Below are positions 8,215-18,936 of a stretch of DNA of 64,000 nucleotides, piece by piece (the stretch's first letter is position 1; each line of letters begins with the position of its first letter). The notes under the pieces were generated by a model. That model was not told where the DNA came from, searched no databases, and saw only the letters and a list, made by a program, of their open reading frames with translations. Made by a program: the position numbers and the translations under genes. The stretch comes from Thiorhodovibrio frisius (GTDB taxonomy: Bacteria > Pseudomonadota > Gammaproteobacteria > Chromatiales > Chromatiaceae): NCBI RefSeq assembly GCF_033954835.1, contig NZ_CP121471.1:2536501-2600500 (forward strand), written 5' to 3'.

Positions 8215-9255
8215 ATGACGCGCTTTATCCAACTGCATCTGTTAACGTCCTACCCGCCCGCCAATCTGAACCGCGACGACCTGGGGCGGCCAAAGACCGC
8301 CGTGATGGGTGGCGACAAACGCCTACGGGTTTCCTCCCAGAGCCTGAAGCGCGCCTGGCGCACATCGGATGTCTTTGCGTCCGCGCTGAGCGGGCATCTT
8401 GGAACCCGCACCAAGGAGCAGGGCCGGCGCGTCAGGGAGCAATTGCTGGCCGGTGGTCTGTCCGACAAGCAAGCGACGGACTGGGCGACTTTGATTGCCA
8501 AACAGTTTGGTAAGCCCAAATCCGGCTCGGTCGAGATCGAGCAATTGGCGCATTTCAGCCCCGAGGAACAATCCGCTATTGATGCCCTAGTGCAAACATT
8601 GATCGAACGCAAGAGCGCGCCCACCGAAGACGAATTGAAACTGCTACGCCACCAGCACAGTGCAGCCGACATCGCGCTGTTTGGGCGCATGCTTGCAGCG
8701 GCACCCAGCTACAACACCGAGGCGGCTGCTCAGGTCGCGCACGCGATATCTGTGCATAAGGTGGCTGTCGAGGACGATTTTTTCACTGCCGTCGATGACT
8801 TGAACGAGGGCATCGAGGATGTCGGCGCCGGCCACATGGGTGAGACAGAATTCGCCGCCGGGCTCTTCTATCTCTATCTGTGCATCGACCGTGAATTGCT
8901 TGGCACCAATCTTGGCGGTGACCAGGCACTGAGGGACAAGGCGCTCGCTGCTCTTGCCGAGGCAGCGGCGACGGTCGCGCCTACTGGCAAACAAAACAGC
9001 TTCGGCTCCCGTGCGCGGGCCTCTTATCTGCTGGCAGAAAAGGGCGACCAACAGCCGCGCTCACTGTCGGTGGCGTTTCTGAAATCCGTGCGCGGCTCCG
9101 GTGAGGGCATGTTGCCCGAGGCGATTGGAGCACTGACGGAGACGCTTGAGAAAATGGATCAGGTCTACGGCCCTTGTGCTGATGATCGCAGCGTTATGGA
9201 CGCATTGGCGGGCACGGGCTCGCTGGCGGACATTCAGTCCTTCATCGCGAGCTAA
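8215..9255 (+). CDS. casC: Cascade backbone subunit Cas7e (Cse4/CasC)
   Basis: Six-copy backbone subunit of type I-E Cascade that wraps the crRNA. The 346-residue protein begins FIQLHLLTSYPPANLNRDD and includes the conserved LRVSSQSLKRAWRTS stretch, DDFFTAVDDL, ETEFAAGLFYLYL and a late SFGSRARASYLL motif, all characteristic of Cas7e. It starts 2 bp after the casB stop, so the genes are translationally coupled. Confidence 0.96.
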   Translation: MTRFIQLHLLTSYPPANLNRDDLGRPKTAVMGGDKRLRVSSQSLKRAWRTSDVFASALSGHLGTRTKEQGRRVREQLLAGGLSDKQATDWATLIAKQFGKPKSGSVEIEQLAHFSPEEQSAIDALVQTLIERKSAPTEDELKLLRHQHSAADIALFGRMLAAAPSYNTEAAAQVAHAISVHKVAVEDDFFTAVDDLNEGIEDVGAGHMGETEFAAGLFYLYLCIDRELLGTNLGGDQALRDKALAALAEAAATVAPTGKQNSFGSRARASYLLAEKGDQQPRSLSVAFLKSVRGSGEGMLPEAIGALTETLEKMDQVYGPCADDRSVMDALAGTGSLADIQSFIAS

Positions 9256-9259
9256 GGCC

Positions 9260-10024
9260 ATGAACAGATTTTTGCTGTTCCGGCTGCATGGAGCGCTCGC
9301 CGCTTGGGGTGACATTGCTGTCGGCGAGCAACGACCGAGCACTCCCCACCCATCAAAATCCATCGTGCTCGGGCTTGTCGCTGCGGCGCTCGGCCTGAAA
9401 CGCGAGGACGACGACGCCCATGCGGCGCTGCGCGATGGCTATGGTTTCGCGGTGCGCGTCGACTCCGCCGGCACGCCATTGCGCGACTACCACACGACCC
9501 AATACCCCAAGACAACCAGCCGGCTACATCACTTGCGCACCCGTCGCGACGAGTTGGCGGATTCGGGTAATCGCGCCACGGTCCTTTCCACCCGTGACTA
9601 CCGCAGCGACAGTCTCTATGTGGTTGGCCTGTATCAGCGTGGTCTGGACAATGTGCCCGAGCCAGACACCCTGGCCGATGCGTTGCGTCGGCCAAAGTTC
9701 ACCCTTTATCTCGGGCGCCGTTCCTGTCCGGCCGCACTGCCCTTGGCTCCGCGCGTCATCGAAGCGGCCGATTTCAAGGCGGCGCTGGCTGACTATGACG
9801 AAGCCGCACGCCATGACGGCCAGCAAGCTTTTCTGGAGGATGCGCGCGTCGCACGCCTGAGCAGCGGTTGCGAATACTATTGGGAGGACGGTCTGCCGGT
9901 CGGGCTCGAGTCGCTGCAATCGACACCGCGCCACGATCAACCTCAGTCGCGCGCGCGTCGTCAATTCGCGGCACGCACCGAGCATTACGCCAATCAGGGA
10001 GGGAAGGAGGCATGGGCTACCTGA
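9260..10024 (+). CDS. casD: Cascade subunit Cas5e (CasD)
   Basis: Caps the 5' handle of the crRNA in Cascade. The ATG at 9260, four bases after casC, gives a 254-residue protein starting NRFLLFRLHGALAAWGD. It has the Cas5 GDIAVGEQRPSTPHPSKS segment and GLVAAALGLKR helix, later DYHTTQ and ATVLSTRDYRSDSLY. It overlaps casE by 13 bp. Longer upstream starts run through casC and are rejected. Confidence 0.94.
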   Translation: MNRFLLFRLHGALAAWGDIAVGEQRPSTPHPSKSIVLGLVAAALGLKREDDDAHAALRDGYGFAVRVDSAGTPLRDYHTTQYPKTTSRLHHLRTRRDELADSGNRATVLSTRDYRSDSLYVVGLYQRGLDNVPEPDTLADALRRPKFTLYLGRRSCPAALPLAPRVIEAADFKAALADYDEAARHDGQQAFLEDARVARLSSGCEYYWEDGLPVGLESLQSTPRHDQPQSRARRQFAARTEHYANQGGKEAWAT

Positions 10025-10701
10025 GCAAGATTGAGCTCAAGCAGGGATTAGACATCAGGACGCTCGCCAATGCCATTCCGAAGAATGCGTACGCCGAGCA
10101 TCAGGCGATCTGGCGCCTAGTGGGGAGCGGAGAGCCGAAGGCGCGCCAATTTCTCTACCGGCGCGAGCAAGCTGGTCACTGGCCCCTGTTCTATTTGCTA
10201 TCTGAAATCGAACCTGAACCAATCGAGGGTCCCTGGGATGTGCACACCAAACCCTTTTCCCCCAAAGTGTCAGGTGGCCAGCGGCTAGGTTTCGTACTGC
10301 GCGCCAATCCGGTGGTTACGACCAGCGGCAGCGGCAAACCAGAAGACAAGCGGCGCGTTCGGCATGATGTCATCATGCACGCCAAACGTCAGGAACAGAT
10401 CCGAGAGCCTGATCCAGCACGGCGCATGAATCAGCATGAACTCGTCCAACAGGTCGGGCCAATTTGGCTGAAAGACCGCGCCGACCAGGCAGGGTTTGCG
10501 CTGGAAGCCCTCCATGTGGACGGCTATCGCCAGCACCGTCTGAGCAAGCGCGGGCAGGGCAGGCCGATCCAATTCAGCACCTTGGACTACCAGGGGATAC
10601 TGCGGGTCACGGATACCGAACGCTTTCTCCAAAGCCTGCAAACCGGAATTGGCCATGCCAAGGCTTTCGGCTGCGGCTTGTTGTTGATTCGTCGCGTTTA
10701 G
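10012..10701 (+). CDS. casE: crRNA-processing endoribonuclease Cas6e (CasE)
   Basis: Cuts the pre-crRNA within each repeat and stays bound to the 3' hairpin. The 229-residue protein starts GYLSKIELKQG. A histidine near residue 30 (YAEHQAIWRL) aligns with the catalytic His of E. coli CasE, and the C-terminus carries the glycine-rich AKAFGCGLLLIRRV element of Cas6e. GGAGG directly precedes the ATG at 10012. The repeats at 12060-15078 contain the 6-bp stem (CCCCGC/GCGGGG) such enzymes recognise. Confidence 0.94.
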   Translation: MGYLSKIELKQGLDIRTLANAIPKNAYAEHQAIWRLVGSGEPKARQFLYRREQAGHWPLFYLLSEIEPEPIEGPWDVHTKPFSPKVSGGQRLGFVLRANPVVTTSGSGKPEDKRRVRHDVIMHAKRQEQIREPDPARRMNQHELVQQVGPIWLKDRADQAGFALEALHVDGYRQHRLSKRGQGRPIQFSTLDYQGILRVTDTERFLQSLQTGIGHAKAFGCGLLLIRRV

Positions 10702-10743
10702 AATCGAGGCGAATTGGTATCGCTGCTAAGCGCTAAGCATCAC

Positions 10744-11968
<1,225 letters not shown>

Positions 11969-12059
11969 CAATCCGGAAGTTACTGATTTTTCGTGGGTCA
12001 CGTTTGGTATATTTTTTCTTCAGCTTTTCTTCCTTCTAACTCAGCGGGTTAAAGGAAGT
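11969..12059 (+). promoter_or_regulatory. CRISPR leader
   Basis: A 91-bp AT-rich stretch between the cas2 stop and the first repeat, with TATATTTTTTCTTC near 12009. In type I-E systems the leader carries the array promoter and an IHF site for integration. I see AT-rich tracts but no convincing IHF consensus. Its position upstream of the least degenerate end of the array fixes transcription on the plus strand. Confidence 0.75.
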
Positions 12060-15000
12060 CTGTTCCCCGCGCCAGCGGGGATGAACCGATGGTCATTTCA
12101 GCCCCCGATCAGCGGAACACCTGTTCCCCGCGCCAGCGGGGATGAACCGCCCAATGTGATAGTGCGGGTGCCAGCCATGCCCTGTTCCCCGCGCCAGCGG
12201 GGATGAACCGACATCATCGAACAATTCTTTCAGCCACTGCGACTGTTCCCCGCGCCAGCGGGGATGAACCGTGTATGATTTGGCTCGGAGCGGCCTGAAT
12301 ATTCTGTTCCCCGCGCCAGCGGGGATGAACCGTTGTGCCAGCCGGACAATTGGCGTTCCCGTCCCTGTTCCCCGCGCCAGCGGGGATGAACCGTCGCCGG
12401 ACGCTTCCAGGTAGCGCGCATCATCCTGTTCCCCGCGCCAGCGGGGATGAACCGACATTGACCCAGCTCGGTTTCGGAGATGAGCCCTGTTCCCCGCGCC
12501 AGCGGGGATGAACCGCAACCATCGGCCCCCGGTACGGACGTACCCTCCTGTTCCCCGCGCCAGCGGGGATGAACCGCCTCGAGCTGGTTCTGTCTCCGGT
12601 GTGGTTCTCTGTTCCCCGCGCCAGCGGGGATGAACCGGAATACTTGACAGCTGAACTAACGCTGCGCGACTGTTCCCCGCGCCAGCGGGGATGAACCGTT
12701 GGTTTAGTTGATCGACCTCACGAGGATTACCTGTTCCCCGCGCCAGCGGGGATGAACCGGCGATCGCCTCCTCGGCAGTCAAGTCGCCGGGCTGTTCCCC
12801 GCGCCAGCGGGGATGAACCGAAGCTTTTGTGTGTTCACGGTGATAAATTTGACTGTTCCCCGCGCCAGCGGGGATGAACCGCTGGAGCGTCTGCCACAAA
12901 TCTCGACCGCGACCTGTTCCCCGCGCCAGCGGGGATGAACCGTTACGCGCGTAGAAACCCGCGCCGCTCTTGAGCTGTTCCCCGCGCCAGCGGGGATGAA
13001 CCGGTGCGAGCATTGAATGGGGCTTCTTCGGCAGCCTGTTCCCCGCGCCAGCGGGGATGAACCGTTTTGGCATTTTCTTTCAGCCGTCTCGAAAGCCTGT
13101 TCCCCGCGCCAGCGGGGATGAACCGGTCGCGCGCTCGCTCAGCTCCGGGTCAGCAATCTGTTCCCCGCGCCAGCGGGGATGAACCGTCTTCAAAAAACTC
13201 GGCGACCTGGGCGGTCTCCTGTTCCCCGCGCCAGCGGGGATGAACCGCGAAACCCTTTAGACGCCCGAGGTTTGCCGTGCCTGTTCCCCGCGCCAGCGGG
13301 GATGAACCGCTGCTGGGCAGTCCAGGATGGTGCAAAGGACGCTGTTCCCCGCGCCAGCGGGGATGAACCTTTTTTAGACTCGCCGCTAGAAGAAACGCAT
13401 ACCTGTTCCCCGCGCCAGCGGGGATGAACCGTGGACCGAATAGCTGACTCGCTTAACGAAATCCTGTTCCCCGCGCCAGCGGGGATGAACCGTATCTCGA
13501 CAGCGGCGTCGTCGTCTTCAAACCCTGTTCCCCGCGCCAGCGGGGATGAACCGCCGCCGCGCACAGCGTCAATGAAGCCGCTGCCCTGTTCCCCGCGCCA
13601 GCGGGGATGAACCGGTGGTCTGCATTCTGTTATAGCTCCAATAGGGCTGTTCCCCGCGCCAGCGGGGATGAACCGCTCTGGGCGCGGGCGTCGAACCCCG
13701 TTCAACCCTGTTCCCCGCGCCAGCGGGGATGAACCGACGCGGGGCAGCATCGCTAACTGACTGATTATCTGTTCCCCGCGCCAGCGGGGATGAACCGGTG
13801 CGAACGCGATCTTGTGTGAGGTGACCGCCCTGTTCCCCGCGCCAGCGGGGATGAACCGCTGTCACGCGCAATGTCGAAGTGCCAATTAACCTGTTCCCCG
13901 CGCCAGCGGGGATGAACCGGTGTAAATGCTACACACAACAAAATACTTTTGCTGTTCCCCGCGCCAGCGGGGATGAACCGGCGGACAACACAGGCTCAAA
14001 AACGAGCGCTGGCTGTTCCCCGCGCCAGCGGGGATGAACCGCCACGTATCAGCTCACGGTGAGGATTCGGCACCTGTTCCCCGCGCCAGCGGGGATGAAC
14101 CGGCAGCCGCATGACCGAGGCAAGGGCAACGTACCTGTTCCCCGCGCCAGCGGGGATGAACCGTCTACCGCTCCACAGACTCAGGCCAGACATGGCTGTT
14201 CCCCGCGCCAGCGGGGATGAACCGTGTGTCGCATCTGCCGGGGCGGTCTATAACGCCTGTTCCCCGCGCCAGCGGGGATGAACCGTCCGATCCAGAGCCT
14301 GTGGCGGTTAAACCAACCTGTTCCCCGCGCCAGCGGGGATGAACCGTATTTGCTTTAGCCCTCGCACGCTATCTTCGCCTGTTCCCCGCGCCAGCGGGGA
14401 TGAACCTTGGTCGGCCTCATCTGATCGAGGAATACCGATCTGTTCCCCGCGCCAGCGGGGATGAACCGGCCTCGCGCTCGTGACCAGCGGCTACGCGACC
14501 CTGTTCCCCGCGCCAGCGGGGATGAACCGCTGTCCCAGTGCTCCCGGAGCGTTGGCACGACCTGTTCCCCGCGCCAGCGGGGATGAACCGCATACTGGTC
14601 TTTAAACTCAACCATGACCAACCTGTTCCCCGCGCCAGCGGGGATGAACCGACTTTCGGCACCGAGCACGGCATCGACCAACGCTGTTCCCCGCGCCAGC
14701 GGGGATGAACCGCAAAGCCTTCTTGTTTCAGCGCACGGCGCGCCCTGTTCCCCGCGCCAGCGGGGATGAACCGACGGAAACCCAGTCTCCGCCGATGTCT
14801 ATTTACTGTTCCCCGCGCCAGCGGGGATGAACCGCTATCGGCGTCGTTGCGCTCACGGCGGGTTTTCTGTTCCCCCCGCCAGCGGGGATGAACCGACCCG
14901 ACCTCTCTCCTAGTCGGAGCGGGGTACCTGTTCCCCGCGCCAGCGGGGATGAACCGGCTGGTCAACATTTCAGACCTTGCCGCGTGGACTGTTCCCCGCG

Positions 15001-15120
15001 CCAGCGGGGATGAACCGTATTGGCGCGCTTCCTTACCCTTGGCGTTGCGCTGTTCCCCGCGCCAGCGGAGATGAACCGTGGTAAGAATCTCTGAGCCGGG
15101 ACATGAAGGACTGTTCCCCG
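12060..15120 (+). CRISPR. Type I-E CRISPR array, 50 repeats plus a truncated 51st
   Basis: I counted 50 copies of a 29-bp repeat (CTGTTCCCCG...GGGATGAACCG) from 12060 to 15078, regularly 61 bp apart, so spacers are 32 bp. One spacer, 13248-13280, is 33 bp. A 51st repeat at 15111-15120 keeps only its first 10 bases before unrelated sequence. Repeats 22 (13342) and 39 (14379) end in T instead of G. Degenerate copies lie at the far end: repeat 47 (14867) has G-to-C at position 10 and repeat 50 (15050) G-to-A at position 20. The repeat is close to the E. coli type I-E repeat and has a 6-bp stem. Confidence 0.99.
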
Positions 15121-15412
15121 GGTTACACCGCGCAGTTTCAACTTGGTCGCGAAGCACAAATAGAGCCATTGTCCGCACCGGGAAGAAGTCTGGCGGTTAG
15201 CGCCTTGTGTCATCGCCGATCTGAAAATCTAAGCCTCTAGCCGACGTGAACATGTTGAGAAGATTTTCTTCTTCGTGTTCTTCCCCCTCTTTTTTTCATT
15301 TTCTATCTTCTCCGCTCTGTGCTTGTTCTGCGTCTTCTTCGCCGGTGCTGATGTTTGCCCAACTGCTATTTTATGTGCGCGATGCGCGCTCGGCGGCTTC
15401 GCGGTGCACAGC

Positions 15413-15748
15413 CGCGCCTTCGACGGTCTCAAGGGTGATTTTCCGATTGGTTTTCTGGTGTGGAATACGGCAAAAGCGGAGCCACTTAAGAAAATCCAGA
15501 CCATGGCGCTCGACAAGACAGGTATGCTGATCAGTGAAAAGGCATTTGCGCCCGAGCAGGACCAAGCGCCGCTCTCAAAGTGGATCGAGCGCCCGCGTTC
15601 CAACCAGCAAGACGCCCTGCCGCTCAAGAATGCCCTAACGCCCACAACAATTACCAAGGATGTGCGTGGCAAGAAATGGGCGGATGGCGCACTCGGTAGC
15701 ATGATCTGCTTCGGGAACGACATGCAGCATGCAGCCACCGGGACTTGA
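15413..15748 (+). pseudogene. DNA (adenine) methyltransferase relic
   Basis: About 110 residues read KGDFPIGFLVWNT, a long lysine-rich segment, LSKWIERPRSN, and GKKWADGALGSMICFGNDMQ. This pattern resembles the region after the catalytic domain in large N6-adenine DNA methyltransferases of restriction systems. The catalytic core is absent, the frame upstream reads hydrophobic non-homologous sequence, and the frame stops at 15746-15748. It lies right after the broken end of the CRISPR array. Family assignment is from memory of the motif pattern and is moderate. Confidence 0.45.
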
Positions 15749-15801
15749 CAGCTGAACTGTCCCCGGCGGTGCGTTTGGATACTTCCAGTTCGGCGGAGTG
15801 A

Positions 15802-16353
15802 ATGATGGTGGGTGCGGATAGGAATACCGAGAAAGGGCGAAAATCTCCGCGTTGGCGACGCTGGGCGGTCGATTTGGTTGTTGTGATTGCAGTGTTGGGC
15901 TTGGTGCAGTGGTGGCAGGCACGGCCGTTGGCGACTGGGATAGCGCCGCCGTTGGTGGGTATGGAGATTGTTGGCGGTGATCGCCTGGATATTGCTGACC
16001 TGCGTGGAAAGCCGGTGCTGGTGCATTTCTGGGGGACCTGGTGCCCGGTATGCCGACTGATGGACGGCACCATTGCCCGCATTGCGGAGGATCATGCCGT
16101 GGTCAGTGTTGCCATGAGCTCGGGCAGCGCGGCTGAGGTGCGTGCTTATCTGGATGAGGGCGGCCATGTCTTTCCGGTGGTGCTGGATCCGGATGGCCAA
16201 CTGGCTAGCCGCTGGGGTGTCGTGGGCGTGCCGGCGAGCTTTATCATTGATGCCGATGGGCGGATTCGGTTTGCGACCCGGGGTGCGCGTTCCGGCCCCG
16301 GATTGCGCCTGCGGATTTGGCTGGCGGGCTTTTCAGCCGGGGAGGGCGTTTGA
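15802..16353 (+). CDS. Membrane-anchored thioredoxin-like protein (TlpA/ScsD type)
   Basis: A 183-residue protein with one N-terminal membrane segment (about residues 21-39) followed by a periplasmic thioredoxin fold. The redox motif is WGTWCPVC near residues 79-86, followed later by VVGVPASFIIDADG, the cis-proline loop typical of TlpA/ResA/ScsD proteins. Likely a thiol-disulfide oxidoreductase acting on exported proteins; the partner is unknown. It precedes a GspF-like gene by 30 bp, on the same strand. Confidence 0.8.
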   Translation: MMVGADRNTEKGRKSPRWRRWAVDLVVVIAVLGLVQWWQARPLATGIAPPLVGMEIVGGDRLDIADLRGKPVLVHFWGTWCPVCRLMDGTIARIAEDHAVVSVAMSSGSAAEVRAYLDEGGHVFPVVLDPDGQLASRWGVVGVPASFIIDADGRIRFATRGARSGPGLRLRIWLAGFSAGEGV

Positions 16354-16383
16354 TTATGGCGGCGGGTTTTCGGGAGCATTGTT

Positions 16384-17355
16384 GTGATGATGGACCACCG
16401 CTGGCTGGCTGATTTGTTCTCGCGTCTGGCCGCGTTGGAGCATGCCGGGATTGCGCCGCAGCAGGCGTTCTCGAGCCTGGCTCAGGGCGAAACGGCGCGC
16501 GCGAAGACCCCGCTTGAGACTGCCGCGCGTTGGTGCGGGCGTGGGGTGAGTGTCGCCAAGAGTGCCGCGCGTGCCGGTCTGGTCAATCAACTTGACGCCC
16601 GGGTGCTGGAGGCGGCAGAGATTTCTGGCCGGCTTGAGACGGCCTATCGCGATCTGGCCGCGCGCCATGCGGCTGCCGATTCGCGCCGCCGGCGTCTGCG
16701 CGGCAAGCTGCTGTTGCCTGGGTTTATTCTGATGCTGGCGGCTTTCGTCAAACCCTTCCCGGCCTTTTTTGTTGGCGAGTTGAGCCTGGGCGGCTATTTG
16801 CGCGCGTCCCTCGGTCTGCTGATCAGCATTTTTGGCGGGGTCTGGCTGCTGGTGGTGCTGATCCGGCGTTTGCGCGAGACGAATCTGGGCCAGTCCATCG
16901 GCCAGTGGCTGCTGTCCTGGCCCTTGCTGGGACAACTGCTGATCCGCCGCCAGCGCACGCTGTATCTGGAAGCGCTGGCCATGTTGTTCGAGTCCGGCGT
17001 CCCTCTGGTCGATGCGCTCGGGACAGCCGCGCTGAGTGTGCCGCCGGGGAGGCTGCAAGAGGCTTTTCGGCAACTGCATGCGCAGGTGGAGGGGGGCGCG
17101 ACCCTGGAGCAGGCCTTTGCGGTTTGCCCTTGCATCACGCAGTACAGCAGGCTGCTGGTGCGTTCGGCAGAGGTGTCCGGAACGCTCGGCGATGCCCTTG
17201 GGCGGATCGCGCGCGCGGAGCGCGAGGAGCTTGAGTCCTTTGAGAACGAACTGGCGACCTGGTTGCCGCGTATTGCTTATCTGCTGGTGGCCGGTTGGAT
17301 GGCGGCGGGTATTCTGGCCGGCGGTGCGCTCACGGCCATGCCGGCAGATCTTTAG
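16384..17355 (+). CDS. GspF/PilC-like type II secretion inner-membrane protein
   Basis: A 323-residue protein with two T2SF domains, the layout of GspF/PilC. The N-terminal half has AALEHAGIAPQQAF, LEAAEISGRLETAYRDL and a membrane segment. The C-terminal half has RQRTLYLEALAMLFESGVPL, GATLEQAF and RSAEVSGTLGDALGRIA, then a final membrane segment. It is shorter than the usual ~400 residues because it lacks the cytoplasmic N-terminal region. No other type II secretion or pilus gene is in the window, so it is an orphan; its partners must be elsewhere. Confidence 0.8.
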   Translation: MMMDHRWLADLFSRLAALEHAGIAPQQAFSSLAQGETARAKTPLETAARWCGRGVSVAKSAARAGLVNQLDARVLEAAEISGRLETAYRDLAARHAAADSRRRRLRGKLLLPGFILMLAAFVKPFPAFFVGELSLGGYLRASLGLLISIFGGVWLLVVLIRRLRETNLGQSIGQWLLSWPLLGQLLIRRQRTLYLEALAMLFESGVPLVDALGTAALSVPPGRLQEAFRQLHAQVEGGATLEQAFAVCPCITQYSRLLVRSAEVSGTLGDALGRIARAEREELESFENELATWLPRIAYLLVAGWMAAGILAGGALTAMPADL

Positions 17356-17370
17356 ACGCTAGTAGCCGGG

Positions 17371-17985
17371 TTAATCTATCGGCAAGTCGCCCAGTCGGCG
17401 GGTGTTGACGCACTGGATGCCGGCGCCGAAGCGATCATGGCGTACCCGGCACAAGCCGGCAAAGTCGATACGGATGCGATACCAATGGCGCGGCTCAGCC
17501 TTAAGCAGGTGACCAAGAATGCCACGCATAACGCCGGCATGGGCAGAGATGAGAAGATGGCGGCCTTGGTGCTGGTCGACCAAGCGATCATAAACATGGC
17601 CAACGCGGGCAACCAGTGCCTCCAGCGTCTCGCCGCCGGGCGGACGATGCGCGGCTGGATCGCGAAAAAAATTGATGAACGCCTTGGGCTCGGAAATGGC
17701 GATTTCCCGATGCCGGCGGCCTTCCCAGCGGCCCATGCTGATCTCGTGTAGCTGGGGTTCGATGACCAAGGGCAGTTGGTGACGGCAGGCGAGTTCGGAG
17801 GCGAATTCGCGGCAACGCGCGAGCGGGGAGGAGACGATCTGATCCCAGGGCGCGGCATCGCCGACGGCCTCGCGCATTTGCTGCCAGCCAAGCGGGCTGA
17901 GCGGATGATCGGCCTCGGCGCCGCGAATCATGGTCCCACCGCGCGGTTCGCCGTGGCGAATCAAATCAATCAAGGTGTCACGCAT
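17371..17985 (-). CDS. Histidine phosphatase family protein
   Basis: Phosphoglycerate-mutase-like phosphatase of 204 residues. The catalytic motif LIRHGEP is at residues 7-13, with SSPLARCREFA, MGRWEGR, GGETLEALVARV and ISAHAGVMRGIL giving the remaining active-site Arg, Glu and His. The ATG at 17985 is chosen because it places RHG near the N-terminus, as is usual. It could be alpha-ribazole phosphatase (CobC), which would fit the cobalamin genes at 38872-41020, but the motifs do not decide this. It lies 20 bp downstream of sdhB and may be cotranscribed. Confidence 0.8.
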   Translation of the reverse strand: MRDTLIDLIRHGEPRGGTMIRGAEADHPLSPLGWQQMREAVGDAAPWDQIVSSPLARCREFASELACRHQLPLVIEPQLHEISMGRWEGRRHREIAISEPKAFINFFRDPAAHRPPGGETLEALVARVGHVYDRLVDQHQGRHLLISAHAGVMRGILGHLLKAEPRHWYRIRIDFAGLCRVRHDRFGAGIQCVNTRRLGDLPID

Positions 17986-18005
17986 TGGTTTGGCCGCAGC
18001 AGGCT

Positions 18006-18896
18006 TCAGCCACCGAACAGGTCCTTGAGTGCCTGAAGGGTGGTGGCTCGCCCAAGCTCCCCGATGGCGGTGGTGAGCGGAATGTCTTTGGGGCACACGC
18101 GTACGCAGTTCTGGGCATTGCCGCAGTCACTTAAACCGCCCTGGCCCATGATGTGGTGCAGGCGCTCGCTGCGGTCGAATCTGCCTGTGGGCTGGGCGTT
18201 CATCAGGCGCACCTGGGCCAGAGCTGCTGGACCGACAAAGTCCTGGCCCTCGTCGTACTGAGGGCAGGCGGCCAGGCAGCAGCCGCAGCTCATGCAGCGG
18301 CTGTAGAGGTAATCCTCGGCCCACTGCTGTGGGGAGACGCGCAGGCCGGGCTCTTTGAGTGGCCAGGGGCCGTCGATGCGCACCCATGCCTGGACGTGCT
18401 TCAGGTGCTCGAACATCCGGGTGCGATCAACGAGCAGATCGCGCACCAGCGGGAATTTGGGCAGGGGCTCGAGCACAATGGGCTGTTTGAGTTCTTCGAT
18501 CAGCGCCGAGCAGGACGGGCGTGGCTGGCCATTGATCATCATGGCGCAGGCGCCGCAGACTTCTTCCATGCAGTTGTGGTCGAAGACGACTGGATCGACT
18601 CGCTCGCCATCGCTGGTGACGGGGTTTTCGCGCAGGCGACGCAGCGCGGCGACCACGTTGTCACGCGCGGAGCAGGGTAGTTCAAAGTGTTGCCAATAGG
18701 GATCGGAGAAAGGATCGTCCTGGCGGCGGATTTTGAACTCCACCGTCTCGGTGCGGCCGACATCCTCTGTCAAGGGGTCGAAGATGTCATTATTGCCAGC
18801 GGGCGAAAAGGGGGATTCCACCATATCCTCGGTCGCGCCATCTGGCGCAGCCATTGATTCAGATGATGGAGTTTCAGGCGCGTCTGGACTGGACAT
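18006..18896 (-). CDS. sdhB: Succinate dehydrogenase/fumarate reductase iron-sulfur subunit
   Basis: Electron-transfer subunit of complex II. The 296-residue protein has the [2Fe-2S] cysteines in DHNCMEEVCGACAMMINGQ and a following Cys, and the [4Fe-4S]/[3Fe-4S] ligands in CMSCGCCLAACPQ and CVRVCPKDIPL. An unusual ~50-residue acidic, Pro/Ser-rich N-terminal extension precedes the conserved VEFKIRRQ. It lies directly downstream of sdhA in a sdhC-sdhA-sdhB order. Confidence 0.93.
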   Translation of the reverse strand: MSSPDAPETPSSESMAAPDGATEDMVESPFSPAGNNDIFDPLTEDVGRTETVEFKIRRQDDPFSDPYWQHFELPCSARDNVVAALRRLRENPVTSDGERVDPVVFDHNCMEEVCGACAMMINGQPRPSCSALIEELKQPIVLEPLPKFPLVRDLLVDRTRMFEHLKHVQAWVRIDGPWPLKEPGLRVSPQQWAEDYLYSRCMSCGCCLAACPQYDEGQDFVGPAALAQVRLMNAQPTGRFDRSERLHHIMGQGGLSDCGNAQNCVRVCPKDIPLTTAIGELGRATTLQALKDLFGG

Positions 18897-18936
18897 GAGC
18901 GATGGCTGGATCGGTGAGGCTGAAAATTGCCGGCGC

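Noticed and set aside
12093-15178. Long minus-strand open frames across the CRISPR array with repeated FIPAGAGN / HPRWRGEQ peptides
   Set aside because: They are translations of the CRISPR repeats; the repeat period creates open frames and no gene is present.
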